NCBI GenBank assembly: GCA_020072845.1
Contig: JAIQGF010000012.1
Coordinates: forward strand, 41,975 to 105,974
Length of the DNA: 64,000 bases
Source of the DNA: Terriglobia bacterium
GTDB lineage: Bacteria; Acidobacteriota; Terriglobia; Terriglobales; Acidobacteriaceae
Reading direction: 5' to 3'
In this document: in pieces, positions 36,642-45,047 of the stretch
How the letters are laid out: each line of letters begins with the position of its first letter
How positions within the stretch are numbered: the first letter of the stretch is position 1
Position numbers and translations under genes: made by a program
The notes under the pieces: model-generated
Database searches by the model: none
What the model was told of the DNA's origin: nothing
Seen by the model: only the letters and a program-made list of their open reading frames with translations

Positions 36642-38243
36642 TCACAAAATCTTCCGCAACTCCCGCCGCAAGATTTTCCCCGACGGGTTGCGCGGGATCG
36701 CGGTGACGAAGCGCACCTCGCGCGGCTGTTTGTAGCCGGTCAGGCGCTCGCCCACGTAGCCGCAGATTTCTGCCTGCGTCTTCTCGCTGGACGGGAACCC
36801 CTCACGCAGCACGATAAACGCGCAGGGAATCTCGCCCGCCGCTTCGTCCTTCCTGCCGACCACGCCGCAGTCGCGCACCGCCGGATGCTCCAGCAGCACG
36901 CTCTCCACCTCCGCCGGCGCCACCGGAAATCCCTTGTACTTGATCATCTCCTTGCGCCGGTCCACGATGTAATACAGGCCCTGCTCGTCCATGCGCGCCA
37001 CGTCTCCGGAGTAGTACCAGCCGTCGCGCACCACGTCCGCGGTTGATTCCGGCGCGTTCCAATATCCCAGCATGAATTGCGGCCCGCGCATCACCAACTC
37101 GCCGATCTCACCGGCGCCGACCTCGGTTTCCAGTTCGCCGAGCAGGCGGCAATCGGTGAGCGCCACCGGCTGCCCGATGGAAATCGGGTTGTACAGCGGG
37201 CCGTGCTCGAATCCCACATGCGTCACCGGCGACGCCTCGGTCATGCCGTATCCTTGCGCGATCTTCACCCCGGTGAGCGCGGTGAAGCGCTTGGCCAGTT
37301 CCGGGGCCAGCGGCGCCGCGCCCGATTTCACCCACTTGATGCGGTGATCGCGGGGGAACTCGCCGCGCTCCGCCGCCTGGCAGAAGATGTTCAGCACCGG
37401 CGGCACCAGTGGCATAAACGTGATGCCTTCCTCGGCGATCAACTGCAGGGCGCGAACCGGATCGAAGCGCGGCATCAGCACCACCGTGCAACCCAGCATC
37501 AGGCACGGGTTCAGCACTACGTTCAGCCCATAGATGTGGTACAGCGGGAGAAAACACAGCCCGGTTTCCTGCCCGGTGAACGGCGCCGCATGGGGACCGA
37601 TCAGTTGGTAGACGTTGGTCACCAGGTTGGAATGCGTGAGCATGACGCCTTTGGGCAGGCCGGTGGTGCCGCTGGAGAAGGGAAGCGCGGCCAGGGTCAA
37701 CTCCGGCGGCTTCTCCGGCGAAGGCAGAGGCGCCGTGACCGGCCGCAGCAGCTCGGAAAAGTCGCTCGCGCCCGCCGCCGCGTGGCGCGCGGTGTACACC
37801 CGCGCCAGGCCCGGCAGTCCCTGAAGATTGATTTCCGCGATCAGAGCGCCGTCGGTAATCAGGACTTTGGCGCCGGAATTCTCCAGTTGATAGCGGACCT
37901 CGCGCTCTTTGTAGCTGGGATTCAGCGGCGACGGGATCGCGCCCGCCAGCGTCGTCGCATGATAGGTCGCGGCGAACTCCCAGGTATTCGGCAGAAAAAT
38001 GCCGACGCGATCCCCCGGCTTCACTCCCGCCGCCACCAGGCCGCGCGCCAGCCGCTCCACCGTCTCGCCGTACTCGCCGTAGGAAATCCGCCGCGCCGCC
38101 GTGTACGACGTGTCAAGGAACACCGTCTTGGCGGCGTATTTGCGGCACGCGCTCAGGATGGCGTTGTGCACGAACACGCCCGCCGGATCGGCGTACAACT
38201 CCGTCCGCAGCCTTTGAGGATTCAACTGCGATGAAGAAGACAT
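36642..38243 (-). CDS. Acyl-CoA synthetase (4-coumarate-CoA ligase-like, AMP-binding)
   Basis: A 533-residue adenylating enzyme with P-loop LPFSSGTTGLPKGV, GYGMTEASPVTH, and the C-terminal hinge and lysine loop (YIVDRRKEMIKYKGF; NPSGKILRREL with the catalytic Lys). It activates a fatty or aryl acid as AMP then CoA ester; the chain length is not predicted. Start: ATG at 38243. The codons before it are from a TTTGGTAATTTCG repeat, so they are excluded. Confidence 0.88.
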   Translation of the reverse strand: MSSSSQLNPQRLRTELYADPAGVFVHNAILSACRKYAAKTVFLDTSYTAARRISYGEYGETVERLARGLVAAGVKPGDRVGIFLPNTWEFAATYHATTLAGAIPSPLNPSYKEREVRYQLENSGAKVLITDGALIAEINLQGLPGLARVYTARHAAAGASDFSELLRPVTAPLPSPEKPPELTLAALPFSSGTTGLPKGVMLTHSNLVTNVYQLIGPHAAPFTGQETGLCFLPLYHIYGLNVVLNPCLMLGCTVVLMPRFDPVRALQLIAEEGITFMPLVPPVLNIFCQAAERGEFPRDHRIKWVKSGAAPLAPELAKRFTALTGVKIAQGYGMTEASPVTHVGFEHGPLYNPISIGQPVALTDCRLLGELETEVGAGEIGELVMRGPQFMLGYWNAPESTADVVRDGWYYSGDVARMDEQGLYYIVDRRKEMIKYKGFPVAPAEVESVLLEHPAVRDCGVVGRKDEAAGEIPCAFIVLREGFPSSEKTQAEICGYVGERLTGYKQPREVRFVTAIPRNPSGKILRRELRKIL

Positions 38244-38377
38244 TTGATTTGGCAATTTAGTAATTTCGTAATTTGGCAATTGAAGTCATACTCGCAGGTT
38301 GCGAGAGCCGCAGTACATCAGCAAACTACGAATTTACCAAATTACAAAATTACGAAATTACCAAATACAAGAATTAC
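38243..38377. repeat. Inverted array, unit TTTGGTAATTTAGTAATT
   Basis: TTTGGCAATTTAGTAATTTC (38248-38267) faces AATTACGAAATTACCAAATA (38348-38367). It lies between the glutaredoxin and ligase genes and codes for spurious N-terminal residues upstream of the ligase. Confidence 0.85.
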
Positions 38378-38619
38378 CGCGCTGCCAGCTTTTTCAAGAA
38401 CTCCTCTTCATCCATGCTGTACTTAAACGCCTTCCGCCCATTGATGAAGACGACGGGGACTTCGTCGTTATATTTCTGCCGCAGCTCCTCATCCTGGTCA
38501 ATGTCCACCTCGCGCCAGGTGAACCGAGCGCGATGGGTCAGCCCCTCCAGCGACTCCTTCACCACTTCGCACAGATGACAACCTTTGCGGGAATAGAGAA
38601 TGACCTCGTGCGTATCCAT
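38374..38619 (-). CDS. Glutaredoxin-family thiol protein
   Basis: An 81-residue thioredoxin-fold protein starting MDTHEVILYSRKGCHLC. The redox motif is CHLC (CxxC) and VPVVFINGRKAF gives the cis-Pro. It fits the glutaredoxin-like group found in many soil bacteria (NrdH/DUF836-like size). The frame is open upstream but without a fold match. Confidence 0.8.
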   Translation of the reverse strand: MDTHEVILYSRKGCHLCEVVKESLEGLTHRARFTWREVDIDQDEELRQKYNDEVPVVFINGRKAFKYSMDEEEFLKKLAAR

Positions 38620-38764
38620 GCGCTCAAGCCGAACAATAAGAAACTTGTTCTGTAGGCCCCGGCGCCCTCGCCGGGGCAGCACCTGACCAGCATCAAAGCT
38701 CTGCCGCGGCAGCCGCCCTCGGCTGCCGCAAGCGATCTGGCCACTGACCACTGACCACTAACCA

Positions 38765-40249
38765 CTAGCCACTGGTCTTCAACTCCGCCACCTTCTGCCG
38801 CACTTCTTCCGCGAACATGGGCTCTTCCGCCTGCAATGACTCGAGGTTGATCTCGACGTTGGCGATCGCACCCTCCATCGCCGCCCGCGCCAGCGCCTTC
38901 GATACGGTCAAATCCGATGCCATCCTCGGATTGGTGATCGCACCCAGGCTCTCCGCAATCCGCCCTACCTCGCGCGCGCGCTCCGCCACCGCCAGCGGCA
39001 CATTCGTTGCCTGCCGCAGAGCTTCATTGATCGCGCCATTTTTTCCGGCGGAATCCTTGGCCTGCTTGTAGGCCTTCACCACCGCGTCATACGACGCCGC
39101 GTCGGCATCAATCGCCGCCTTCATCTCTTCCCGCAACTGCGCCAGGCGCGCGATGGCTTCACTCAACTCGCGCTCGTGCTGGAGGTAATTCTTCTTGCCG
39201 CGCGACATGCCGGCCACCATGTGCGCCAGCGCCGCTGCCATGGCGCCCGCGGCAGCGGACGCGCTTCCGCCGCCCGGTGTGGCGGTGGGCGCTGCCAGTT
39301 GTTCGACGAACGGCTCCACGCCGGAGCGCAGCCCGCCGACGGATATCTTGCCGCCCATCACCGCCGCCAGCCGGTTTTCCAAGATCAGCGACGAATCAAA
39401 ATTCTCCACCTGGAGGAACCACTCGGCGGCGTCCTCCAGCGCCTTTTTCGGGATCAGCCCGACGATTTCGCTGAACGCCGGCAGCACGCCATAACGCGCC
39501 GCCTCGCGCTTCACGTACTCGAAGACGCGCGCGATCGGGGTCTGCTCGAAGTCGGTCAGGTTCATGGAAACCTGCGCCAGCCCGCGCACCGGAATCCCCA
39601 TGCCCTTCACGTAGCGCAACCCGCCATTGGAGAAGCGCACTGTCTTGGCGACTTTTTGCGCGATTTCCACGTCCGGCGTGTTGAGGTAAACGTTGTAAGC
39701 GATCAGGAATTTGCGTGCGCCCACCACGGTTGCGCCCGCCGTCGGGTGCACCCGCGGCTCGCCGAAATCGGGCTGGCGCGCCGGATTGGTCGCGATCTCG
39801 TCGCGGATGCCCTCGAACTGGCCGCGCCGTATGTATTCCAGGTTCTGCCGCTCGGGCCGGGTCGCGGCCGCTTCATAGAGATAGACGGGGATCTGGAACC
39901 GCCGCCAGATTTCTTCGCCCACCTTGCGCGCGATGGCCACGCAGTCTTCCAGCGTGACCCCGTCAATCGGAATGAAGGGAATGACATCGGCGGCGCCCAT
40001 GCGCGGATGCGCGCCCTGGTGTTGGGTGAGGTCAATCAGTTCGGCGGCCTTGCCGACGCCGCGAATGGCGGCCTCGCCGATGTGCTCGCGGTCGCCGGCC
40101 AGCGTGATCACGCAGCGGTTGTGGTCGGCGTCCATTTCCCGGTCCAGCAGGTAGACTCCGGGGACCTTCATGGCCTCGATGATGGCGTCAACCTTCGCCT
40201 GGTCGCGACCCTCGGAAAAGTTCGGTACACACTCAACCAGCGTGGACAT
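38765..40249 (-). CDS. ftcD: Bifunctional glutamate formimidoyltransferase-formiminotetrahydrofolate cyclodeaminase
   Basis: A 494-residue fusion. Residues about 1-285 are the formiminotransferase (LVECVPNFSEGRDQAKV, DHNRCVITLAGD, HQGAHPRMGAADVIPFIP). Residues about 310-490 are the cyclodeaminase (AAPTATPGGGSASAAAGAM). The enzyme passes the formimino group from histidine breakdown to tetrahydrofolate and closes it with loss of ammonia. Fused forms occur in vertebrates and some bacteria. No other hut genes are nearby. Confidence 0.93.
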   Translation of the reverse strand: MSTLVECVPNFSEGRDQAKVDAIIEAMKVPGVYLLDREMDADHNRCVITLAGDREHIGEAAIRGVGKAAELIDLTQHQGAHPRMGAADVIPFIPIDGVTLEDCVAIARKVGEEIWRRFQIPVYLYEAAATRPERQNLEYIRRGQFEGIRDEIATNPARQPDFGEPRVHPTAGATVVGARKFLIAYNVYLNTPDVEIAQKVAKTVRFSNGGLRYVKGMGIPVRGLAQVSMNLTDFEQTPIARVFEYVKREAARYGVLPAFSEIVGLIPKKALEDAAEWFLQVENFDSSLILENRLAAVMGGKISVGGLRSGVEPFVEQLAAPTATPGGGSASAAAGAMAAALAHMVAGMSRGKKNYLQHERELSEAIARLAQLREEMKAAIDADAASYDAVVKAYKQAKDSAGKNGAINEALRQATNVPLAVAERAREVGRIAESLGAITNPRMASDLTVSKALARAAMEGAIANVEINLESLQAEEPMFAEEVRQKVAELKTSG

Positions 40250-40267
40250 AGCCGATTAGGATACATC

Positions 40268-40361
40268 GTCGTCGGTTTTCGGTTATCGGTTTTCGGTTGC
40301 GCCGTAACCCGAGAACCGCAAACTGAAAACCGACAACCGTAAACCGTAAACCGAGAACCCG
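40268..40361. repeat. Inverted array, unit GGTTTTCGGTTATC
   Basis: GTCGGTTTTCGGTTATCGG (40270-40288) faces GAAAACCGACAACCGTAAAC (about 40326-40345), including ACCGTAAACCGAGAACC. It lies upstream of ftcD. Confidence 0.85.
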
Positions 40362-40511
40362 TCGCCCCTGTACTAAGGTGACTTCGTCACTTTGGGCTAA
40401 GGGAAGCAACCTGCCTGCCTGCCCCGAATTTCCGCTACAATGTCAGCAGAACCGGGTTCCAACCAAAAGCAGGAAAGCACCATCGGGATGGGACCATTCC
40501 CACGAGGTCGC

Positions 40512-41444
40512 ATGAAGCGGATTATTCTTTGTCTTTGCCTGTTGCTGCTGGCCGGATTGCCCTTGGTGGCGATGCCGCTGGGCACGTCGGCGCGCGTGGT
40601 CATTCCCGCCGACATCCAGCAGATCATCTCCGTCGATTACCGGGCGCTGAAAAATTCGCCCACCGCGCTGGCCCTGAAGGCGCGCGTGCTGCCCGACCAG
40701 CTCAAGGAGTTCGAAACTGCGCTGCGCGGGTTCGGCATCGATCCCGACAACGACGTCGAGCAGCTCACCTTCGCCTCGTTTCGCACCAAGAAAGAGGTCC
40801 AGATCATCGGACTGGCGCAGGGAACCTTTCCCACCAAGAAGATCCTGGCGCGCATGAAGGTCAAGAAGATCAAGCCATTGAAGTACCGCACCAGCGACCT
40901 GTATTCCATGCCCGGCGGGCAGGAGATGACCTTCCTCGACGACTTCACCATGCTGTTCGGGGAGCACGCCGCGGTGCAGGCGGCTCTCGACGCCCGCGAC
41001 GGTGAAGCCCCCGCCCTGGGCAGCAATTCCGCCGTCACCGACAACATCGCTGCCGTGGATTCCGGGCCGGTATGGAGCGTCCTGGACGCGCAGGGCACGC
41101 AGAACCTGCTGCACTCCACCCTCGGCGATGCCGCCAAGCTCGCCGACTACGAGATGGTGCGCAAGCGCCTGCTCGGCTCGCGCTACACCATGGAATTCAA
41201 CAACGGCGTGAACTTCAACCTGAGCGTGGTGACGTCCGATTCCATGACCGCCGCCACCCTGTCGTCGCTGGTCCAGGCCGGCGTCTTGTTCCGCAAGATG
41301 AACGCGCAGGGCGTGGAGAAGACCGCGCTGGACAGCGTCACCGTGAATTCCGACAGCGCCAACCTGAAGCTGAACTTCAAGTCCGACGAGAAAAAGTTCC
41401 AGTCGCTGGTGCAGTCCGACCTGTTCGCGTCGGTGATTAAGTAG
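40512..41444 (+). CDS. Secreted protein of unknown function
   Basis: A 310-residue protein with a signal peptide (MKRIILCLCLLLLAGLPLVA). Following is an alpha/beta domain without a recognised family. It contains DYRALKNSPTALALKARVLP and repeated beta segments (FEMDD-like), resembling lipid-binding or DUF3352-like folds only loosely. The ATG at 40512 is chosen for the signal peptide. It is probably periplasmic or outer-membrane associated. Confidence 0.6.
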   Translation: MKRIILCLCLLLLAGLPLVAMPLGTSARVVIPADIQQIISVDYRALKNSPTALALKARVLPDQLKEFETALRGFGIDPDNDVEQLTFASFRTKKEVQIIGLAQGTFPTKKILARMKVKKIKPLKYRTSDLYSMPGGQEMTFLDDFTMLFGEHAAVQAALDARDGEAPALGSNSAVTDNIAAVDSGPVWSVLDAQGTQNLLHSTLGDAAKLADYEMVRKRLLGSRYTMEFNNGVNFNLSVVTSDSMTAATLSSLVQAGVLFRKMNAQGVEKTALDSVTVNSDSANLKLNFKSDEKKFQSLVQSDLFASVIK

Positions 41445-41542
41445 AGAGCTGCGAGTTGTGGTTGTGGGTCTTGATGTCCGCGGTCTAACTCTGCTTCCGG
41501 GTTGATTCCGAAAACCTGAAGGGCGTCATCCTGAGAAGTAGC

Positions 41543-41643
41543 CGTCAGCCATCAGCTCTCAGCGGAAACGATGACACTCTGCCCCTCTCCGCCTGCAGAG
41601 TTGCAGGTGAACTCGTACAACTGAAAGCTGAGAGCTGACAGCT
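41543..41643. repeat. Inverted array, unit CAGCTCTCAG
   Basis: GCCGTCAGCCATCAGCTCTC (41543-41562) faces GAAAGCTGAGAGCTGACAGC (41623-41642). The right arm reaches the SPOR-gene stop codon. Confidence 0.75.
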
Positions 41644-42274
41644 ATTTCTTCAGGATCGGGTTATACCCGTCGGCGATCAGCTTGGAGCGGGTCGCTTCCG
41701 CCTGCTTCATCTCCGCAAACGGTCCCACTTGCACATGATAAAACTTGTCATTCGGCCCGCTGGTGGTAATGACGGGATAACTCTTCTTGCGCAGCGCTTG
41801 CACCAGCGCTTCGGCGTCGTCCTGCTTGGAGACCGCGGCCACCTGAACCATGTACCCGGAGCCGAGCATCCCCGAACGGTGCATTTCCGGCGTTACCGGC
41901 TTGGATTCCGCCGTTCGGGTGGTCACTCGCGCAGCCGCAGGCGGTGCCGGCGGCTCCAGCTTTGCCTTGGGCTCGTTCTGCTCCACCGCTTTATAGAAGG
42001 TCAGCTCGTCGGTGGTGGACTTGGGCGCCGTTTCCGGGCACGCGCCCGGAGTGGCGCAGTCGGGCTTGATTGTGGCCTCGGCCCGCGCCGACGATGGCTT
42101 CGCTTCGGCGCCCACGACGGCGGGGACGGTGGTGGACGCGGCCGCAACCGGTTCCGAGCGGCGTCCCAGCGTAAATCCCAGGCTGAAGAACAGCGCGCAA
42201 ACGATCACCAGGCCAAAAAACAGGCCCAGAAGGCGGCCTGTGCCGAGCGTGACTTCGTCATCCTGATTGGTCAT
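41642..42274 (-). CDS. SPOR-domain protein with one membrane helix
   Basis: A 210-residue protein starting MTNQDDEVTLGTGRLLG. Membrane helix at about 12-34 (LFFGLVIVCALFFSLGF). A Pro/Ala/Thr-rich periplasmic linker (about 40-130) leads to a C-terminal SPOR domain (about 135-210, YMVQVAAVSKQDDAEALVQAL). SPOR binds denuded peptidoglycan at septa, so this protein probably marks the division site. Such layout resembles FtsN/DedD in plan. Confidence 0.85.
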   Translation of the reverse strand: MTNQDDEVTLGTGRLLGLFFGLVIVCALFFSLGFTLGRRSEPVAAASTTVPAVVGAEAKPSSARAEATIKPDCATPGACPETAPKSTTDELTFYKAVEQNEPKAKLEPPAPPAAARVTTRTAESKPVTPEMHRSGMLGSGYMVQVAAVSKQDDAEALVQALRKKSYPVITTSGPNDKFYHVQVGPFAEMKQAEATRSKLIADGYNPILKK

Positions 42275-42353
42275 CTCCACTCCGAAAACTGGAACTCGAC
42301 TCGCCACGCCTTCCGTCTTATGTCCGCCACTAACACCTGAAGCCCGAAGCCTG

Positions 42354-43139
42354 CTACGCTCCCGCCGCGGGTTTAGGTTCCTTGGTGCGCTGATCCAGCA
42401 GCGCTTGCAAGCCTTTCAACAGGTCAATCGGCAGCGGGAAGACGATGGTGGTGTTCTTTTCCACGCCGATCTCGGTCAGCGTCTGCAGGTAGCGCAACTG
42501 GATGCTGGTCGGCTCGGTGGCGAGCAGGTGCGCCGCATCGACCAGGCGCTGCGCGGCGGAGAACTCGCCTTCGGCGTGGATGATCTTGCTGCGCTTCTCG
42601 CGTTCCGCCTCCGCCTGCTTGGCCATGGCGCGCAGCATGGATTCCGGCATGTCCACCTGCTTGACCTCGACGTTGGCCACCTTCACGCCCCAGGGCGCGG
42701 TGTGCTGGTCGAGAATGCTCTGGATGCGCAGGTTGAGCTTGTCGCGGTGGGAGAGCAGCTCGTCGAGTTCGACCTCGCCCAGCACCGAGCGCAGCGTGGT
42801 CTGCGCGAACTGCGAAGTCTGGTAGAGGTAGTTCTTCACCTCGACGATGGCTTTCCGCGGATCCACCACGCGCAGGAAGATAACGGCGTTCACCTTCAGG
42901 GTGACGTTATCGCGGGTGATGATGTCCTGCGGCGGGACCTCCAGCGCCTCCTGCTGCAGGGAGGTGCGGACCATCTTGTCCACGGGCGCAAAGACAAGAA
43001 AGATGCCGGGTCCCTTGGGCTCGGGCAGCAACCGCCCCAGGCGGAAGATGACGCCGCGCTCGTACTCGGGAAGGATTTTGATGGAGTTGAGGATGTAGAG
43101 AACAACGATGGCGATTGGAATGAATGTGAGCGGATTCAT
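42354..43139 (-). CDS. Slipin (stomatin/SPFH family)
   Basis: A 261-residue SPFH protein. One N-terminal membrane helix (about 3-20) is followed by the band-7 domain (about 25-205; [43 protein letters not shown]) and a coiled-coil-prone C-terminus. Slipins usually form an operon with an NfeD serine protease. Here the NfeD gene lies about 2.7 kb upstream, with accessory genes between. ATG at 43139 is the start of homology; the upstream in-frame codons have none. Confidence 0.92.
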   Translation of the reverse strand: MNPLTFIPIAIVVLYILNSIKILPEYERGVIFRLGRLLPEPKGPGIFLVFAPVDKMVRTSLQQEALEVPPQDIITRDNVTLKVNAVIFLRVVDPRKAIVEVKNYLYQTSQFAQTTLRSVLGEVELDELLSHRDKLNLRIQSILDQHTAPWGVKVANVEVKQVDMPESMLRAMAKQAEAEREKRSKIIHAEGEFSAAQRLVDAAHLLATEPTSIQLRYLQTLTEIGVEKNTTIVFPLPIDLLKGLQALLDQRTKEPKPAAGA

Positions 43140-43176
43140 ATCTTTGCTCCGCCTCCGCAGCGCGCAAACGATGAAG

Positions 43177-43743
43177 TCATCTGCGCGAATTGTAGCAGCA
43201 TTCGCCCGGCTGGATGTCGGCGATTCGCCGCCGTGCAACCTTGGGAGTAACGATGGCCGGTTGGATCGGCTTTCCGTCCGTCGCTGAGGGAATTGTGCTG
43301 TTAAACATGATGCGCCAGAACTTCCATTGGCCATCGGCTTGCCGTTTCACAATTCCAGGATTTCGCCAGGCCGGTCTTTCGACGCTGCCGCCGGCCTGAT
43401 CCAGCGGGCGCGGGCGGCGAGCCACTCCCTGCGGGACGAATTTCAGGATGCTCGCATTCTTGACTATTTTGGAACGCTCACCAAAACGGCACAACACCTC
43501 ATATCCAGGCATCCTTACTCCGCCCCTTCCCACTCGATGCGTGCTATCTCTCGTATGCCGTGCCGCGCTCTTCCACCACCGACTCAACCCCGCCGATTGG
43601 CCAAGGCAAGGCTGCAAGAACTGCGCCGTGGGTTTCTTTCTGCGCGCATAAGACAGATCTTGCCGGACAAGCGCATTCCACCTTGCGACCCGCTGCGAGT
43701 TCGGCCGCGAAACGTCTTGCGGTCCGTGGCCGGCCACTTGCAT
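43177..43743 (-). CDS. Uncertain ORF in the accessory block
   Basis: An open frame of 188 codons, or 77 codons fewer if an internal ATG at 43512 is used. Low-complexity and Arg-rich segments ([19 protein letters not shown]) alternate with [13 protein letters not shown] patches. There is no recognised domain. It could be a degraded gene or chance. It lies 37 bp upstream of slipin in the same direction, and back-to-back with the HipA-like gene. Confidence 0.25.
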   Translation of the reverse strand: MQVAGHGPQDVSRPNSQRVARWNALVRQDLSYARRKKPTAQFLQPCLGQSAGLSRWWKSAARHTRDSTHRVGRGGVRMPGYEVLCRFGERSKIVKNASILKFVPQGVARRPRPLDQAGGSVERPAWRNPGIVKRQADGQWKFWRIMFNSTIPSATDGKPIQPAIVTPKVARRRIADIQPGECCYNSRR

Positions 43744-43768
43744 CTCGTGTCCACCGGATATCTAGAAC

Positions 43769-44668
43769 ATGAAGCCACTGACGGCCGTGCAGCATGTGCG
43801 CAGAATGCGGGGCGGATCGCAAGCACAGCTTCTTCGAGCGAGCGATTCTCACCTTTATGTTGTGAAATTCACTAACAACCCACAGGGTGTGCGGATGCTG
43901 GCGAATGACTGGATCGCGTCTCGCTTAGCTCAGCGGATCGGCCTGCCGGTGCCGGAGGTCGCCGCAGTCGAAATTTCGCCCTGGTTGATCCGTTCGACTC
44001 CTGAACTGTCTTTCGAACTACCGAGCGGCCGGGCTGCGTGCCGCGAAGGCGTTCATTTCGGCTCGCGGTTCGCGGTGAATCCGCAGGAAGGCATGGTTAC
44101 CGATCTCCTTCCGGCTGCGTGCTTGCCACGAGTCAAGAACCTCGCCGCATTCATCGGCGCTGTGGCCTTCGACAAGTGGACATGCAATACCGATCGACGC
44201 CAGGCCGTCTTCGTTGCCACGCCTGAAAGCGCCTGGTACTCGGCAGTTTTTGTTGATCAAGGACACTGCTTCAACGCAACGCACTGGGATTTCCCTGACT
44301 CGCCGCGGTACGGCCTCTATGACTGGCGTGAGGTCTATTTGCAGGTAACCGGCTGGGAAAGCTTTGAACCGTGGCTTACGCGCGTGGAATCGCTGGACGC
44401 TCAGGAAATCTGGGAAATTGCTGACAGCACATCTCCTGTCTGGTATGACCAGGACGCACTTGGTCTTGCGCAACTGGTCAGTCAGTTGATACTCCGGCAG
44501 CGGCGTCTTCGTCGCATCATCGCCGACCTGAAACACTCAGCCGTCGACCCGTTTCGGAACTGGCGCCAATCCGCATCCAGCTACCCCGCCGCGCGTTCCC
44601 GCGCTCTGCCGAGCCCGGTCCCGCAGATTCGTTCGAAAACGGGGCCCATCAACCAGCCGAAACCATGA
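43769..44668 (+). CDS. HipA-like kinase-domain protein
   Basis: A 299-residue protein resembling the compact HipA-like kinase group (HipA_2). The N-terminal lobe has YVVKFTNNPQGVRMLANDWI with the likely ATP lysine; then RIGLPVPEV and GVHFGSRF. The catalytic region FDKWTCNTDRRQAVFV fits the D..N..DR pattern. These proteins are usually accompanied by a DUF3037 gene; none is seen here, so partner and target are unknown. It may be a toxin-like or regulatory kinase of the accessory block. Confidence 0.7.
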   Translation: MKPLTAVQHVRRMRGGSQAQLLRASDSHLYVVKFTNNPQGVRMLANDWIASRLAQRIGLPVPEVAAVEISPWLIRSTPELSFELPSGRAACREGVHFGSRFAVNPQEGMVTDLLPAACLPRVKNLAAFIGAVAFDKWTCNTDRRQAVFVATPESAWYSAVFVDQGHCFNATHWDFPDSPRYGLYDWREVYLQVTGWESFEPWLTRVESLDAQEIWEIADSTSPVWYDQDALGLAQLVSQLILRQRRLRRIIADLKHSAVDPFRNWRQSASSYPAARSRALPSPVPQIRSKTGPINQPKP

Positions 44669-44693
44669 AACCGGCCTTTGCCGCTGGTTGCAT

Positions 44694-44963
44694 TCATCGC
44701 CGGCGCTCCTTCAATTGGTGACTGTCGGACGCCTTTAAGTCGCACCCGTAAATCTTCTTGAATTCGCCGATCTGCCGGAGCGTTGCTCCGGAGAAGGGCG
44801 TCTTGCCCTCGAAAACGTGCAGCAGGATTCCTTCCAGCAGGTCGCCGACCGCCAAGTCTTTCAGTTCGGCGACGGCCTTGAGAACCTTCAAAAGCCGTTT
44901 CTCGATCCGGATCCCCGTTTGCACCCGCTGGATCTCGCGCGGCCGTTCCGGTTGTGTTACCAT
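44694..44963 (-). CDS. Small putative DNA-binding regulator
   Basis: An 89-residue protein, starting MVTQPERPREIQRVQTG. After a basic N-terminus (RIEKRLLKVLKAV) comes a helical body (ELKDLAVGDLLEGILLHVF), a pattern suggesting a ribbon-helix-helix or AbrB-like small regulator. This is weak evidence. It is divergent from the MerB-like selenoprotein gene and its start lies on a 16-bp palindrome, which favours regulation of that gene (inference). Confidence 0.45.
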   Translation of the reverse strand: MVTQPERPREIQRVQTGIRIEKRLLKVLKAVAELKDLAVGDLLEGILLHVFEGKTPFSGATLRQIGEFKKIYGCDLKASDSHQLKERRR

Positions 44964-44978
44964 GGTACATATGTACCA
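44963..44978. promoter_or_regulatory. Perfect 16-bp palindrome between divergent genes
   Basis: TGGTACATATGTACCA is a perfect dyad. It overlaps the start codon of the minus-strand regulator and contains an ATG for a 26-codon plus-strand frame (44971-45051) that ends in an ATGA overlap with the selenoprotein start at 45048. The dyad is a good candidate operator; the short frame may be a leader peptide, with low confidence. Confidence 0.45.
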
Positions 44979-45047
44979 CATCACTACAGCCGATGGCAAC
45001 CGCGCTTTCGTTGTCCGGAGCGCACCTGCCGGCAAAAAGGGGCGACG

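Noticed and set aside
43214..43875. Plus-strand open frames in the slipin-HipA gap
   Set aside because: They overlap each other and the HipA-like start, with Arg/Ser/Pro-rich translations typical of non-coding high-GC DNA.
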